Source: Microbacterium sp. Gd 4-13 (GTDB lineage: Bacteria > Actinomycetota > Actinomycetes > Actinomycetales > Microbacteriaceae). From it: a DNA stretch of 64,000 nt. Below are positions 24,229 to 32,665 of this stretch, in pieces; position 1 is the stretch's first letter; every line of letters begins with the position of its first letter. The stretch lies in the NCBI RefSeq assembly GCF_003095395.1, contig NZ_QEIJ01000008.1:62001-126000 (forward strand). The letters run 5' to 3'. The translations under genes and the position numbers were made by a program. Under the pieces are notes generated by a model, which made no database searches, had not been told where the DNA came from, and was given only the letters and a program-made list of their open reading frames with translations.

Positions 24229-25035
24229 TCAGGAGCTCGCCGGCATGACGAGCGACAGCAGATGGCTGCGCAGATCGAGGAACGGGCGGCTCGCTCGCGT
24301 GTCGACCTGGGAGCGCTCCGCCCCCAGCTTCACGTCGACGACCTCCCGCACCACGCTCGGGTTCTTCGAGAGCACGACGATGCGATCGCTGAGGTAGATC
24401 GCCTCGTCGATGTCGTGGGTCACGAGCACGACGGTGATGCCGAGCTCGCGGCGCACCTTGAGGATGAGGTCTTCCAGGTCGAACCTCGTCTGCGCGTCGA
24501 CGGAGGCGAAGGGCTCGTCCATCAGCAGCAGCTCGGGGCGGTACGACAGTGCCCGCGCGATGGCGACGCGCTGCTGCATGCCGCCGGAGAGCTCCCACGG
24601 GTACTTCTTCTCGACATGGCCGAGTCCGACGCTCTCGAGCGTCGCGGTCACACGCGCCGCGCGCTCGGAGCGCGCGACACCGCGTGCGGCGAGCGGCAAC
24701 GCGATGTTCTCCCCGTTGGTGAACCAGGGGTAGAGCGACCTGCTGTAGTCCTGGAAGACCAGACCGAGCTGCTCGGGCACCTCGGTCAGGGTGCGCCCCT
24801 CGAAGCTCACGGCACCCGAACTGGGGGAGGCGAGGCCGGAGATGCAGCGCAGGAGCGTGGTCTTGCCGGCACCGCTGGGGCCGACGATGCAGACGAACTC
24901 GCCCTTGTCGACCTCGAACGACACCGAGTCGATCGCCATGTTGGCGTGATCGGTGCCCTCGTCGTAGATCTTGCGGAGGTTGTCGACGGCGAGCACCGTC
25001 TCGGTGGCCGTGGGAAGCGCTGGTGCGATGGTCAT
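24229..25035 (-). CDS. NitT/TauT-type ABC transporter ATP-binding protein
   Basis: A 268-residue ATPase. It has Walker A GPSGAGKTT, Q-loop region VFQDYSRSLYPWF, signature LSGGMQQRVAIARA, Walker B LLLMDEPFASVDA and switch His in VLVTHDIDEAI, all intact. It energises import together with the two permeases at 25044-26683 and the binding protein at 26730-27746. The start at 25035 is set by AAGGAGCACC just upstream, 8 bases after the preceding permease stop. Confidence 0.92.
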   Translation of the reverse strand: MTIAPALPTATETVLAVDNLRKIYDEGTDHANMAIDSVSFEVDKGEFVCIVGPSGAGKTTLLRCISGLASPSSGAVSFEGRTLTEVPEQLGLVFQDYSRSLYPWFTNGENIALPLAARGVARSERAARVTATLESVGLGHVEKKYPWELSGGMQQRVAIARALSYRPELLLMDEPFASVDAQTRFDLEDLILKVRRELGITVVLVTHDIDEAIYLSDRIVVLSKNPSVVREVVDVKLGAERSQVDTRASRPFLDLRSHLLSLVMPASS

Positions 25036-25043
25036 GGTGCTCC

Positions 25044-25874
25044 TTAGGAAGAACCGAGCGCGCGCGACCGGTAGTACCAGCGCAGCGCACGCCTCTCGAT
25101 GAAGACGAACAGGAAGTTGAGGCTCGTTCCGATCAACGCGAGCACGAGGATGCCGGTCCACATCTTCTTGATGGCGAACTCGGCCTGAGCCTGCAGGATG
25201 AAGAAGCCGATGCCGGAGTTGGCGGCGACCATCTCGCTGACGACCATCAGCACGATGCCCACCGTCAGGCTGGCACGGAGCCCCGCGGCGATCTGTGGTC
25301 CCGCGCCCGGGAGGACGAGCCGGAAGTACGTGCGCCAGCCGCCGAGGCGAAGCGCCTTCGCCGTGTCGAGCTTGACGGTGTCGACCCCGCGCATGCCGTC
25401 GAGGGTGTTCAGCAGGGTGGGCCAGATCGAACCCAGCGCGATGAGGGCGACCTGCCGCGCGTCACCGATGCCGAAGATGGCGATCATGGCGGGCAGCAGC
25501 GCCGGCGCCGGCAGCACGTAGAGGAAGTAGATCAGCGGGTTCGCCGCCACCCGGAGGTACTTCAGGCGCCACATCAGAGACCCGCCGATGATGCCCAGCA
25601 GGGTGCCGAACAGGTAGCCGATCAGGAGGTTCCGCAGGCTCACGACCGCGTTCGTCCACGCGCCGAAGACCACCCACTGGTTCCACGTGTCGGCGAGGAT
25701 GGCGCTGAGCGGGGGGAAGAACGGCGAGGTGGAGTTCGCCGTCGCGATCCACCACGCGGCGATCAGCAGCAGGGGGAGCCACACGGGGGTCAGCGCCTGG
25801 CCCACCCGTCGCCATCCGTTGTTCGTGCGCCGCGGGCGAACCGTCGGTACGACGCTCGTCGTCATCCTGGTCAT
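25044..25874 (-). CDS. NitT/TauT-type ABC transporter permease 1
   Basis: A 276-residue BPD-type inner-membrane permease with about six segments and the ATPase-contact loop DTAKALRLGGWRTYFRLVLPG. Members of this class import nitrate, taurine, sulfonates, pyrimidine precursors or aromatic acids. The start overlaps the stop of permease 2 as ATGA, so the two are coupled and probably form a heterodimer. Confidence 0.9.
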   Translation of the reverse strand: MTRMTTSVVPTVRPRRTNNGWRRVGQALTPVWLPLLLIAAWWIATANSTSPFFPPLSAILADTWNQWVVFGAWTNAVVSLRNLLIGYLFGTLLGIIGGSLMWRLKYLRVAANPLIYFLYVLPAPALLPAMIAIFGIGDARQVALIALGSIWPTLLNTLDGMRGVDTVKLDTAKALRLGGWRTYFRLVLPGAGPQIAAGLRASLTVGIVLMVVSEMVAANSGIGFFILQAQAEFAIKKMWTGILVLALIGTSLNFLFVFIERRALRWYYRSRALGSS

Positions 25875-26683
25875 GCCGCACCCACCTTGTTCGACGCGCG
25901 GATGTTCCGCTGGGACTCGTGCCAATGCATGACGCGTTTCTCGAGGAGGAAGAACGCGCCCGTCAGAGCGATGCCCAGCACCCCGGCCACGATGATGTAC
26001 GCGTACATGGTGGGGTAGGCGACCACGCCCGAGTTCTGGGCGAGCAGGATGTTCCTGCCGATCCCCGCCGCCCCGCCGACGATCTCCGCCACGATGCAGA
26101 GGATGAGCGCCTGCGCCGACGCGATGCGCATACCGGTCACGAGGTACGGGGCGGCACTGGGGATGCTGATGGCGAGGAACCGTCGGGGTCCGCGGATCCC
26201 GAGCGCCTTCGCGGTGTCGAGCACGATCGGATCCATCGACCGCACCCCGTAGATGACCTGGATGAGGAAGGGCCAGAACGCCGCGAAGCACACGAGGAAC
26301 ACCTTCATCGGAAGGGTCGACCCCGCCACCAGGATCACCAGCGGCAGGATCGCGATGGCGGGGATCGCCTTGAAGATCTCGATCACGGGCGCCGCGCTGC
26401 GCTGCGCGAACCCGTTGAAGGCGAGCGCCGTGCCGATGATCAGCCCGAGACCGATCGTGATCAGCATGCCGATCACCCAGCCGATGAGCGTCGCGCCGAT
26501 CGCGGGCCACACCCGCCCCGACGCGAGCTCCGACCCGAGAGCCGCCATCGTGCTCGACATCGTCGGGAACTGCGCGGGACTGACCACGCCCCCGACGGTG
26601 ACGGCCTGCCAGAACAGCAGCACGATGCCGACGGTGACGACGGGCAGTGCCCAGTTCAGCCATGCATGCGGGTTCTTGCGCAT
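25871..26683 (-). CDS. NitT/TauT-type ABC transporter permease 2
   Basis: A 270-residue permease homologous to its neighbour, with the contact loop DTAKALGIRGPRRFLAISIPS and an N-terminal hydrophobic segment (ALPVVTVGIVLLFWQAV). It starts 46 bases after the binding-protein stop. Two different permeases, rather than one homodimeric SsuC-type permease, are the less common arrangement of this class. Confidence 0.9.
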   Translation of the reverse strand: MRKNPHAWLNWALPVVTVGIVLLFWQAVTVGGVVSPAQFPTMSSTMAALGSELASGRVWPAIGATLIGWVIGMLITIGLGLIIGTALAFNGFAQRSAAPVIEIFKAIPAIAILPLVILVAGSTLPMKVFLVCFAAFWPFLIQVIYGVRSMDPIVLDTAKALGIRGPRRFLAISIPSAAPYLVTGMRIASAQALILCIVAEIVGGAAGIGRNILLAQNSGVVAYPTMYAYIIVAGVLGIALTGAFFLLEKRVMHWHESQRNIRASNKVGAA

Positions 26684-26729
26684 CTGCCTCTCCTCTCCTC
26701 GGTGCGTGATCGCCTGCAGGAATCGCGGA

Positions 26730-27746
26730 TCACTCGACAGCGCCGGGCCAGACCACCGTGCTGACGTCCAGGGCCTCCAGCGCCGCCTGCGCCGACTGGT
26801 CGGTGCTGAACTTCACCAGGAGGTCGCGTGCGGTCTCGAACGCGGTCAGGTTCAGCGCCGGGTCGCCGCCGACGTTCCAGCGGGCACCTTCGGCCTGCTC
26901 GGCCGTGATACCGAGGCCGTCGACGAGAGCGGCTTTCGCCGCATCCGGATCTTCCGTCGCGCCGAGCATGGACTCGGTCATCGCATCGGCGAAGGCGCGG
27001 ACAGTGCGCGGGTTCTGGTCGATGAAACCCTGCGACGTGTTGAACAACGTCGTGGCCGTATCGACGAAGAGCTCGCGGTTGTTGTACCCGAGCTCGACGC
27101 CGCCGGCCGCGAGGGCCTCGGCGGCGAAGGGCCACTGCATGATGGCGGCGTCGACGTCTCCGTTCTCGAGCGCCGCCGCCATCTGCCCGAACGGCAGCTG
27201 CACGAGCTCGATGCTCGACGTGTCGGCGCCCGCGCGGTCGGCGAGCTCCCACATGGTCAGCGTGTTGTGCGAGGAGAGTCCGATGGTGGCGACCCGCTTC
27301 CCCTCGAGGTCGGCGAAGTCGGTGATCCCGGAACCCGGCGCCGCGATCGTCAGCGTGCCGTCGTCGTCGGGCTGGATCTGGCCCTCGATGGAGGTGATCG
27401 CCCGGATGGGGATGCCGTTCGCGTTGGCCGTCACCACGTGCACGACCGTGGCGAAGCCGACGTCGTACGTACCGCTCGCGAGGCCCGAGACGATCGCGGC
27501 GATGTCGGTCTGGGGTGTGATCTCCAGTTCGAGCCCGTGCTCGGCGAAGATGCCCTCCTGGATGCCGTAGTACAGCGGCGCGAACTGCGTCGACGGGTTG
27601 ATCGCGACGGTGAGCGTGGCCTTCTCCGGGGCGCCCGACTCCTCGCCGGATCCCGGCTGCGCCCCTGCGGAGCAGGCGACGAGGGATGCGGCGGCGATGA
27701 GCCCGATGGCGGCGGCGGCGAACTTTCGTGCGGTGGGTCTGCTCAT
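26730..27746 (-). CDS. NitT/TauT-type ABC transporter substrate-binding lipoprotein (NMT1/THI5-like fold)
   Basis: A 338-residue extracellular binding lipoprotein with lipobox LVAC about 20 residues in, then a Gly/Ser-rich linker. The fold markers are TLTVAINPSTQFAPLYYGIQEGIF, LASGTYDVGFATVVHVV and LEGKRVATIGLSSHNT. The ligand is unknown; the operon enzymes suggest an aromatic or unsaturated carboxylic acid. The ATG overlaps the stop of the first amidohydrolase as ATGA. Confidence 0.9.
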   Translation of the reverse strand: MSRPTARKFAAAAIGLIAAASLVACSAGAQPGSGEESGAPEKATLTVAINPSTQFAPLYYGIQEGIFAEHGLELEITPQTDIAAIVSGLASGTYDVGFATVVHVVTANANGIPIRAITSIEGQIQPDDDGTLTIAAPGSGITDFADLEGKRVATIGLSSHNTLTMWELADRAGADTSSIELVQLPFGQMAAALENGDVDAAIMQWPFAAEALAAGGVELGYNNRELFVDTATTLFNTSQGFIDQNPRTVRAFADAMTESMLGATEDPDAAKAALVDGLGITAEQAEGARWNVGGDPALNLTAFETARDLLVKFSTDQSAQAALEALDVSTVVWPGAVE

Positions 27747-28810
27747 GAGGAAACCTTCGATCCGTAGGTGCGGGGGTGAGAAGCGTCGCCCAGTCGGAGA
27801 AGGGCGGTGACGTTGCCGTGATAGATCCGTTCGCGATCCGCGTCGTCGAGGATGTCCATGTCCTGGAGGTTCGCGATGGTGTCGCGGATGTACCCGGGGC
27901 CCTTCTCCGGGTCGAACGGGGTGTCGGAACCGAAGAGCGTGTGATCGACCCCGAAGAACTTGATCGCCGTGCGCATCGAGTCGCCGGCGCCGAAGTAGGC
28001 GGTGTCGACGTAGAACTTCTTGAAGTACTCGATGGGCCGAAGCGTCAGGGGGTAGCCCTCGATGTCGGCCGCCTGGTTGGCGGGCGTACGGGCCCCGAGC
28101 TGGTCCCATCCCGGCCCGACCCGTCCGGCGAAGTGGGGGATCATCGCCCCGCCGTGGTGGATGAGGATCTTGATGTCGGGCAGCCGGTCGAAGACCCCGG
28201 AGAAAACCAATCGCGACATGAAGGCGGACAGGTCGTACTCCCAGCCGAGCGTCCACCAGATCTCGAACTTCGAGCGCTCCTCGGTCTTGTAGTCCGACCA
28301 GCTCGCGTCGCGGCAGGGGTGCACCTGGATCATCTTGTCGCCGCGTCGGGCGATCGCCTCGTAGAACGGGAAGAAGCGTTCCTGGTCCATCGGACCGCCG
28401 TGCACGTGTGTGTAGATCTGCACGCCGACGGCCCCGAGTTCGTCGAAGGCGCGCTCGGCCTCGGCGATGGCGTTGTCGACGTCGTCGAGCGCGACCGCCG
28501 CGCAGAACCCCTCGAAACGATCGGGGTTGTCGGCGACCAGCTCGGCCATCCCGTCATTGGCGATCCGGGCCAGCTCCGCCGTCCGCACTCGCGGGCCGAG
28601 ATCATCGAGCGGCGGCGCGGCGGTGTTGATGATCTGTCGGTAGTCGCTGCCGAACATGTCCATGACGCGGAAGCGCTCGTCCATGTCGAAGAGTGCGGGG
28701 ACTCCGCTGACCCGTTTCTGAATGTTCCGAGCCACCGCGCTGTCGGAGATCGCGAACAACCGCTCGGCATAGGCGGCCGGCAGCACGTGGCAGAAGGCAT
28801 CGATCTTCAT
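27743..28810 (-). CDS. Amidohydrolase-family (ACMSD-type) decarboxylase or hydrolase
   Basis: A 355-residue metal enzyme of the amidohydrolase_2 family, first gene of the catabolic operon. It starts MKIDAFCHVLP, where the usual HxH after the first strand is reduced to Cys-His, as in some ACMSD-type decarboxylases. Later motifs are MIQVHPCRDA, ILIHHGGAMIPHFAGR and LFGSDTPFDPEKG with the catalytic Asp. It differs clearly from the LigW-like protein at the other end of the operon, so two distinct steps are implied. The start at 28810 is supported by AAAAGGACC upstream. Confidence 0.82.
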   Translation of the reverse strand: MKIDAFCHVLPAAYAERLFAISDSAVARNIQKRVSGVPALFDMDERFRVMDMFGSDYRQIINTAAPPLDDLGPRVRTAELARIANDGMAELVADNPDRFEGFCAAVALDDVDNAIAEAERAFDELGAVGVQIYTHVHGGPMDQERFFPFYEAIARRGDKMIQVHPCRDASWSDYKTEERSKFEIWWTLGWEYDLSAFMSRLVFSGVFDRLPDIKILIHHGGAMIPHFAGRVGPGWDQLGARTPANQAADIEGYPLTLRPIEYFKKFYVDTAYFGAGDSMRTAIKFFGVDHTLFGSDTPFDPEKGPGYIRDTIANLQDMDILDDADRERIYHGNVTALLRLGDASHPRTYGSKVSS

Positions 28811-28904
28811 CGAATCGGTCCTTTTCTTCCCCGTGCGTCGGTGCACCGGGATAGTCAGCGAGCTAAGCAACCTCGCCGGGGCTGGTAAAGGCAGAAGGCC
28901 CGCG

Positions 28905-28923
28905 GATTCCGTGATGCGGAATC
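28905..28923. promoter_or_regulatory. Palindrome GATTCCG-N5-CGGAATC, candidate IclR operator
   Basis: Perfect 7-bp arms lie 95 bases upstream of the first gene of the catabolic operon and 16 bases after the iclR-type stop. The size and GGAAT/ATTCC character fit IclR-family sites. It could instead be a weak terminator of the regulator gene. Confidence 0.4.
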
Positions 28924-28938
28924 ACCGGGCACGCGGCA

Positions 28939-29709
28939 TCACCGGGTGAGGTCGGACCGGATGCCGGCGGCGCACCCACGGAGCGCGATGACCATCTCGC
29001 GGACGCGGCGGGCAGGCAGACGCGGGCTCGGCGCCGACATCGCCACTGCGGCGATCGTGGCGCCCCCGCGATCGCGCAGCGGAACGGCGACGGCGCTGAG
29101 CCCTGACACGCTCTCTTCTTGGTTCACCGCGTATCCGCGCATCAAAATCACGGCCAGTTCGTCCAGCAACTGCGTGAAGGTGCGGGTGCGCGGGGTGAAT
29201 CGCCGCAGGCCCCGCGGGTACAGCTCTCGCAGGGTCTCCTTCGGAAGCTCCGCGAGCAGCAGCTTCCCGCCCGACGTCGCGTAGGCGGGGAGGAGCGTCC
29301 CCGTGAGCACGTGCGTGCGCACCCGCTGGTCGGCTTCGAATCCCGCCACGAACCTCACCGACGCGCCCTGCAGCACCAGCAGATTGACGGTCTCGCCGAG
29401 CTGCGCGGTGAGACGGGCGAGGTGCGGTTCGCTCACTTCTCGAAGGTCGATGGCCCGGGTGCTCGAGAAGCCCAGTTCGATCAGCTCCGGTCCGACGCGA
29501 TAGGCGCGCGTGATGCGGTCCTGCGTCACGAATCCACGGTGCTCGAGGGTGCTCAGAATGCGGTGCGCTGTCGACGCTGCCACCCCGAGCCGGCGAGCGG
29601 CTTCGGTGACGCGCAGGTCGGGGGAGTCGCGCAGAAGAAGGAGCAGCTGCAGGGCGTGATCGACGGCGCCGACGGGATGGCGCGGTCCGGGGGTGCGCTC
29701 TAACGTCAT
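28939..29709 (-). CDS. IclR-family transcriptional regulator of the catabolic operon
   Basis: A 256-residue regulator with an N-terminal winged helix (LRVTEAARRLGVAASTAHRILSTLEHRGFV) and a C-terminal effector domain (ETVNLLVLQGASVRFVAGFE, AYATSGGKLLLAEL, AVNQEESVSGLSAVAVPL). IclR proteins often control aromatic-acid catabolism. It lies on the same strand, 128 bases upstream of the operon, and is its likely regulator. The start is ATG 29709. Confidence 0.88.
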   Translation of the reverse strand: MTLERTPGPRHPVGAVDHALQLLLLLRDSPDLRVTEAARRLGVAASTAHRILSTLEHRGFVTQDRITRAYRVGPELIELGFSSTRAIDLREVSEPHLARLTAQLGETVNLLVLQGASVRFVAGFEADQRVRTHVLTGTLLPAYATSGGKLLLAELPKETLRELYPRGLRRFTPRTRTFTQLLDELAVILMRGYAVNQEESVSGLSAVAVPLRDRGGATIAAVAMSAPSPRLPARRVREMVIALRGCAAGIRSDLTR

Positions 29710-29869
29710 CGTCGTGCTCGTCTCATCATCGATCTGCGAGAGCCGGTCGGGGGTCCACGGTCGTCGGTGATCGCGCGGTCAGGCTGTCGCCCACGAGGGC
29801 GGTGGCGTACGGGTCGGAGGATGATACCAGTCCACCCGGCGCGACGGTGTGGGACCCCGCTCGCTGCGC

Positions 29870-31207
29870 TCAGCCGAGCTGGTCGGGGTGCGTCAGACGC
29901 CACCACTCGCTCGGGGGTTCGATCTCGCCCTGGATCGTCACGGGTGCGGTGGCGGTCTGCGGCCCGGCGGTCCACGTGACGGTGCCGACGACCTCGCCGT
30001 CCTCGTAGGTGATGGGCGCCGTGGTGTCCATCGTCACGGTGATCGGTGTGTCCGACCACGTGAAGATCGCGGCGTCCTCGGCGATGACCATCCGCGCCGA
30101 TGATCCCCACGCCGTGGTGAGCGAGCCGACCTGCTCGCCGGCCGTGGCGACCGGCACGGTGTGGAACCCCTTGCGAAGGCTCTCGAGCGTCGCGACCACG
30201 CTCTCGTTGATCGCCGCGCTGGAGTAGCCGCCGAGGGCGACGCCCGTGACGCTGAGCGGCGCAGCGGCCCCGACGTCGAGGCTCGCCGTGTACAGGAGGT
30301 TGTAGGTGCCCTCGCCGAGGTTGCCTGTCTTGAGACCGGTGATCCCGGCGGTTCCGAGCAGCCCGTTCGTGTTGTGGACGGTGCCCGCTCCGCCCAGAGT
30401 CATCGACGGGGTCGCCGCGATCCGGGCGATGACGGGGTTCGCCGCCGCGATCTTGCCGAGAGCGAGCAGGTCGGTCGGCGTGCTCGTGTTGCGGCGGTCG
30501 AGGCCGGTGGGTTCGACGAGGGTCGTGCGGTCGAGGCCGTTCGCGGCGAGCCATCGTCGTGCGGCGCCGACGAACGCGCCCTGCGATCCGAACGCCCACG
30601 TCGACACGACCTCGGCGTAGTTGCTCGCCGAGGGGATCAGCATCGTCGCGAGGGCGTCGCGCAACGACATCTCGCTGCCGGTCGGCATCGCCGCGATCGT
30701 CGCACCGCGAACGTAGTACTCGTCGTAGAGGTCGTTGTCGGCCTCGTCGAAGGTGAGGGTAGGCCCGACGTCGTCGGCGCCGTCGAGGGGCCACGCGTCG
30801 AGCACGACGAGCGCGGTGACGAGCTTGCTGATGCTCGCCATCGGTCGAACGTCGTCCATGCCGCTGGTCAACCACACGCCGCCGGTGTCAGGACCGAGGT
30901 ACTCCTCGGCCCCTGAGACGCTGATGGCTGCCGCGCCGTCGCGAAAGAGCTGGATCGCGGCGGCCGACCCGGCGGAGGCGGTCGGCGTCTGCGAGGTCAC
31001 CGTCGGCGACGCCACCGGAGCGTTCAGCGCCCAGCCGACGTACGCCGTCGGCGTGCCGATCACGATCACGAGAACGGTGAGCGCGGCGACCAGGCCCCAC
31101 CGTCGGCGCCTGCGTCTGCGCTGCGGGTCGATGTCGTGCTCGGAGGCGGCGGGATCACGGTTCCACAGCTCGTCGAGTCCGACCAGTCCGTCTGGCGGCG
31201 TGGTCAT
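29870..31207 (-). CDS. Membrane-anchored D-alanyl-D-alanine carboxypeptidase-like (S11) protein
   Basis: A 445-residue penicillin-binding-protein-type serine peptidase. An Arg-rich stretch (30-36) precedes one membrane anchor (39-61) and a Thr/Ser/Ala linker, then the catalytic domain. SxxK is Ser125-Ile-Ser-Lys128 and KTG is Lys293 in GLKTGNLGEG. The middle SxN box reads PSASNYAEV (193-196), where the expected Asn position holds Ser and Asn follows one residue later. It may trim peptidoglycan stem peptides, or be a weakly active homologue. It stands alone; MarR lies 98 bases upstream on the same strand. Confidence 0.8.
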   Translation of the reverse strand: MTTPPDGLVGLDELWNRDPAASEHDIDPQRRRRRRRWGLVAALTVLVIVIGTPTAYVGWALNAPVASPTVTSQTPTASAGSAAAIQLFRDGAAAISVSGAEEYLGPDTGGVWLTSGMDDVRPMASISKLVTALVVLDAWPLDGADDVGPTLTFDEADNDLYDEYYVRGATIAAMPTGSEMSLRDALATMLIPSASNYAEVVSTWAFGSQGAFVGAARRWLAANGLDRTTLVEPTGLDRRNTSTPTDLLALGKIAAANPVIARIAATPSMTLGGAGTVHNTNGLLGTAGITGLKTGNLGEGTYNLLYTASLDVGAAAPLSVTGVALGGYSSAAINESVVATLESLRKGFHTVPVATAGEQVGSLTTAWGSSARMVIAEDAAIFTWSDTPITVTMDTTAPITYEDGEVVGTVTWTAGPQTATAPVTIQGEIEPPSEWWRLTHPDQLG

Positions 31208-31305
31208 CGCGGGCCCCCGTCCGTCACGCTGCTTCGATCATGCACCACGTCGGCGGCGAGGGGGAGGCGCGGATCATCGCCGAGGGCGAGTGCGGGCTGC
31301 TCGGG

Positions 31306-31806
31306 TCAGTGGGGCTCGGCCGAGACCTGATCGACGGCGTCGGTCATCCGCTCCAGGAAGGCGACGATCGCCTCGGCCTCGGGTTCACCGACCTCGCGGG
31401 TTGCGCGCATCATCCGCTCGTGCATGTCGCCCAGCGTCGCCCGCACCGCGTCGTCGGCGCTTTCCGTCGCCGCGATCGTCACACTGCGGCGGTCGGTCGG
31501 GTGCGGACGGCGGGTGATGTAGCCCGACGACTCCAGCCTGTCGATAAGAGCTGTCGTAGACGCCGTGGATACGCCTAAGTACTTCGCTACGTCGGTCGGG
31601 GTCGCCGCGCGCCCCTGCGTGTGGCGTCTGATGATGAACCGCAGGGCCGCGAGTTCGTTCTCGCCCATCGACATCGCCGCGCGCGTACGCCGTCGCATCG
31701 CTACTTCGGCCGCCTGATAGAGCCGAAGCGCGTGAAGCAGGCGGCGACCACGCGCGACCTGCTCCTCACTCGAGTACCAGAAGGCGCCCGTGTCGTTCAG
31801 CGTCAT
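31306..31806 (-). CDS. MarR-family transcriptional regulator
   Basis: A 166-residue winged-helix regulator. The DNA-binding region reads ATPTDVAKYLGVSTASTTALIDRLESSGYITRRPHPTDRRSV (split here: recognition helix VSTASTTALIDRL, wing ending HPTDRRSV). It is divergent from the small-protein pair at 31907, and a palindrome lies between them, so it probably represses itself and perhaps its neighbours. The ligand is unknown. Confidence 0.85.
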   Translation of the reverse strand: MTLNDTGAFWYSSEEQVARGRRLLHALRLYQAAEVAMRRRTRAAMSMGENELAALRFIIRRHTQGRAATPTDVAKYLGVSTASTTALIDRLESSGYITRRPHPTDRRSVTIAATESADDAVRATLGDMHERMMRATREVGEPEAEAIVAFLERMTDAVDQVSAEPH

Positions 31807-31836
31807 GGAACCATCCTCGAAATCGGCTTTGCCTAA

Positions 31837-31855
31837 TTGCTAGCCTAACTAGTAA
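31837..31855. promoter_or_regulatory. Candidate MarR operator TTGCTAG-N5-CTAGTAA
   Basis: A near-perfect palindrome (6 of 7 pairs per arm) in an unusually AT-rich patch between the divergent marR-type gene and the DUF7882-type gene, 31 bases from the regulator start. Confidence 0.55.
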
Positions 31856-31906
31856 CGTAATCAGCGAGCAACAAGCAGGGCGAGATATCAGGGAGAAGGG
31901 TCAGTC

Positions 31907-32260
31907 ATGGCGAAGCTTTATTACGGCAACAGCGCCGATCCGATCGAGATGCCGGACAGACTCCTGGCGCACGTGAAGGTCGTCCTGGCGACAAAGCTGC
32001 GTCGCAGCGAGAGCTTCACCCTGTCGTGGCAGCACCCCGACGACTCCGTCGGCGCACGGTCCACCGTCTGGATCCAGCCCTCCATCCCCCTGCGTTTCGT
32101 CTTCTCCTCCGCCGAGCCCGAGGCACTGGATCCCTCCTTCCTCACAGAGCTCGCGACTGCCGCCAACTCCTCGGGTGGTCTGACGATCGACACGAGCATC
32201 GAGGTGCCGGCCGCTCAGATCGCCGCCGACCGGCCTCGCGCCGTCGTGCGGGCGGCCTGA
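31907..32260 (+). CDS. Small DUF7882-type protein
   Basis: A 117-residue soluble protein beginning MAKLYYGNSADPIEMPDRLLAHVK with the conserved KLRRSESFTLSW and WIQPSIPLRFVF stretches. This family is frequent and often multi-copy in Microbacteriaceae and is sometimes mislabelled as an ATP-dependent DNA ligase; no ligase motif (KxDG) is present. Function is unknown. The GGAGAAGGG upstream is a good ribosome binding site. It is divergent from MarR and coupled to the next gene by ATGA. Confidence 0.75.
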   Translation: MAKLYYGNSADPIEMPDRLLAHVKVVLATKLRRSESFTLSWQHPDDSVGARSTVWIQPSIPLRFVFSSAEPEALDPSFLTELATAANSSGGLTIDTSIEVPAAQIAADRPRAVVRAA

Positions 32261-32595
32261 TGACCACCGTCGCTCCTTCCCTGCGCAGCTTCGCCGCCCT
32301 GCGGTGGTCGGAGGTGGAGCCCGACTTCCACGTCGGCGCGCGGGACGGTGAGTTCGTCGGGTACGTCGACACGAACGCCGACGGCACCTTCGTGGCCTTC
32401 GACGGCCACTCCACGGCTGTGGGCCGGTTTCGAACGCTCGCCGACGCGAAGGCCTCGCTGCTGACGACCGACCACCCCGCCAATGTGCGTCGAGACAGAC
32501 TCGCGCGCCACGTCATGCTGGGCGTCGCCACAGGCGCCGGATCGATCGCCGCCGGCCTCGCGCTCACCGCAGGAGTTCTCGCACCTATCCTCTGA
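32260..32595 (+). CDS. Small protein with C-terminal membrane segment
   Basis: A 111-residue protein, not recognised. Residues 1-75 are soluble (FHVGARDGEFVGYVDTN, FDGHSTAVGRFRTLADAKASL) and residues 88-111 are hydrophobic (GVATGAGSIAAGLALTAGVL), so it is probably tail-anchored with the N-terminus in the cytosol. The start overlaps the preceding stop by ATGA, implying a functional link with the DUF7882-type protein. Confidence 0.7.
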   Translation: MTTVAPSLRSFAALRWSEVEPDFHVGARDGEFVGYVDTNADGTFVAFDGHSTAVGRFRTLADAKASLLTTDHPANVRRDRLARHVMLGVATGAGSIAAGLALTAGVLAPIL

Positions 32596-32611
32596 TCCCC
32601 CTCAGGTCACG

Positions 32612-32659
32612 CGACACGAGACCCGGTCTCCCTCACCAGGGCGACCGGGTCTCGTGTCG
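32612..32659. terminator. Bidirectional terminator, perfect 17-bp inverted repeat
   Basis: CGACACGAGACCCGGTC (32612-32628) and GACCGGGTCTCGTGTCG (32643-32659) are perfect reverse complements with a 14-base loop, 16 bases after the small-protein stop and 6 bases before the convergent catalase stop. Confidence 0.85.
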
Positions 32660-32665
32660 TCGGGG

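Noticed and set aside
31907..32260. ATP-dependent DNA ligase annotation used for this small family
   Set aside because: The protein is 117 residues with no ligase motif; the name appears to be a propagated error.
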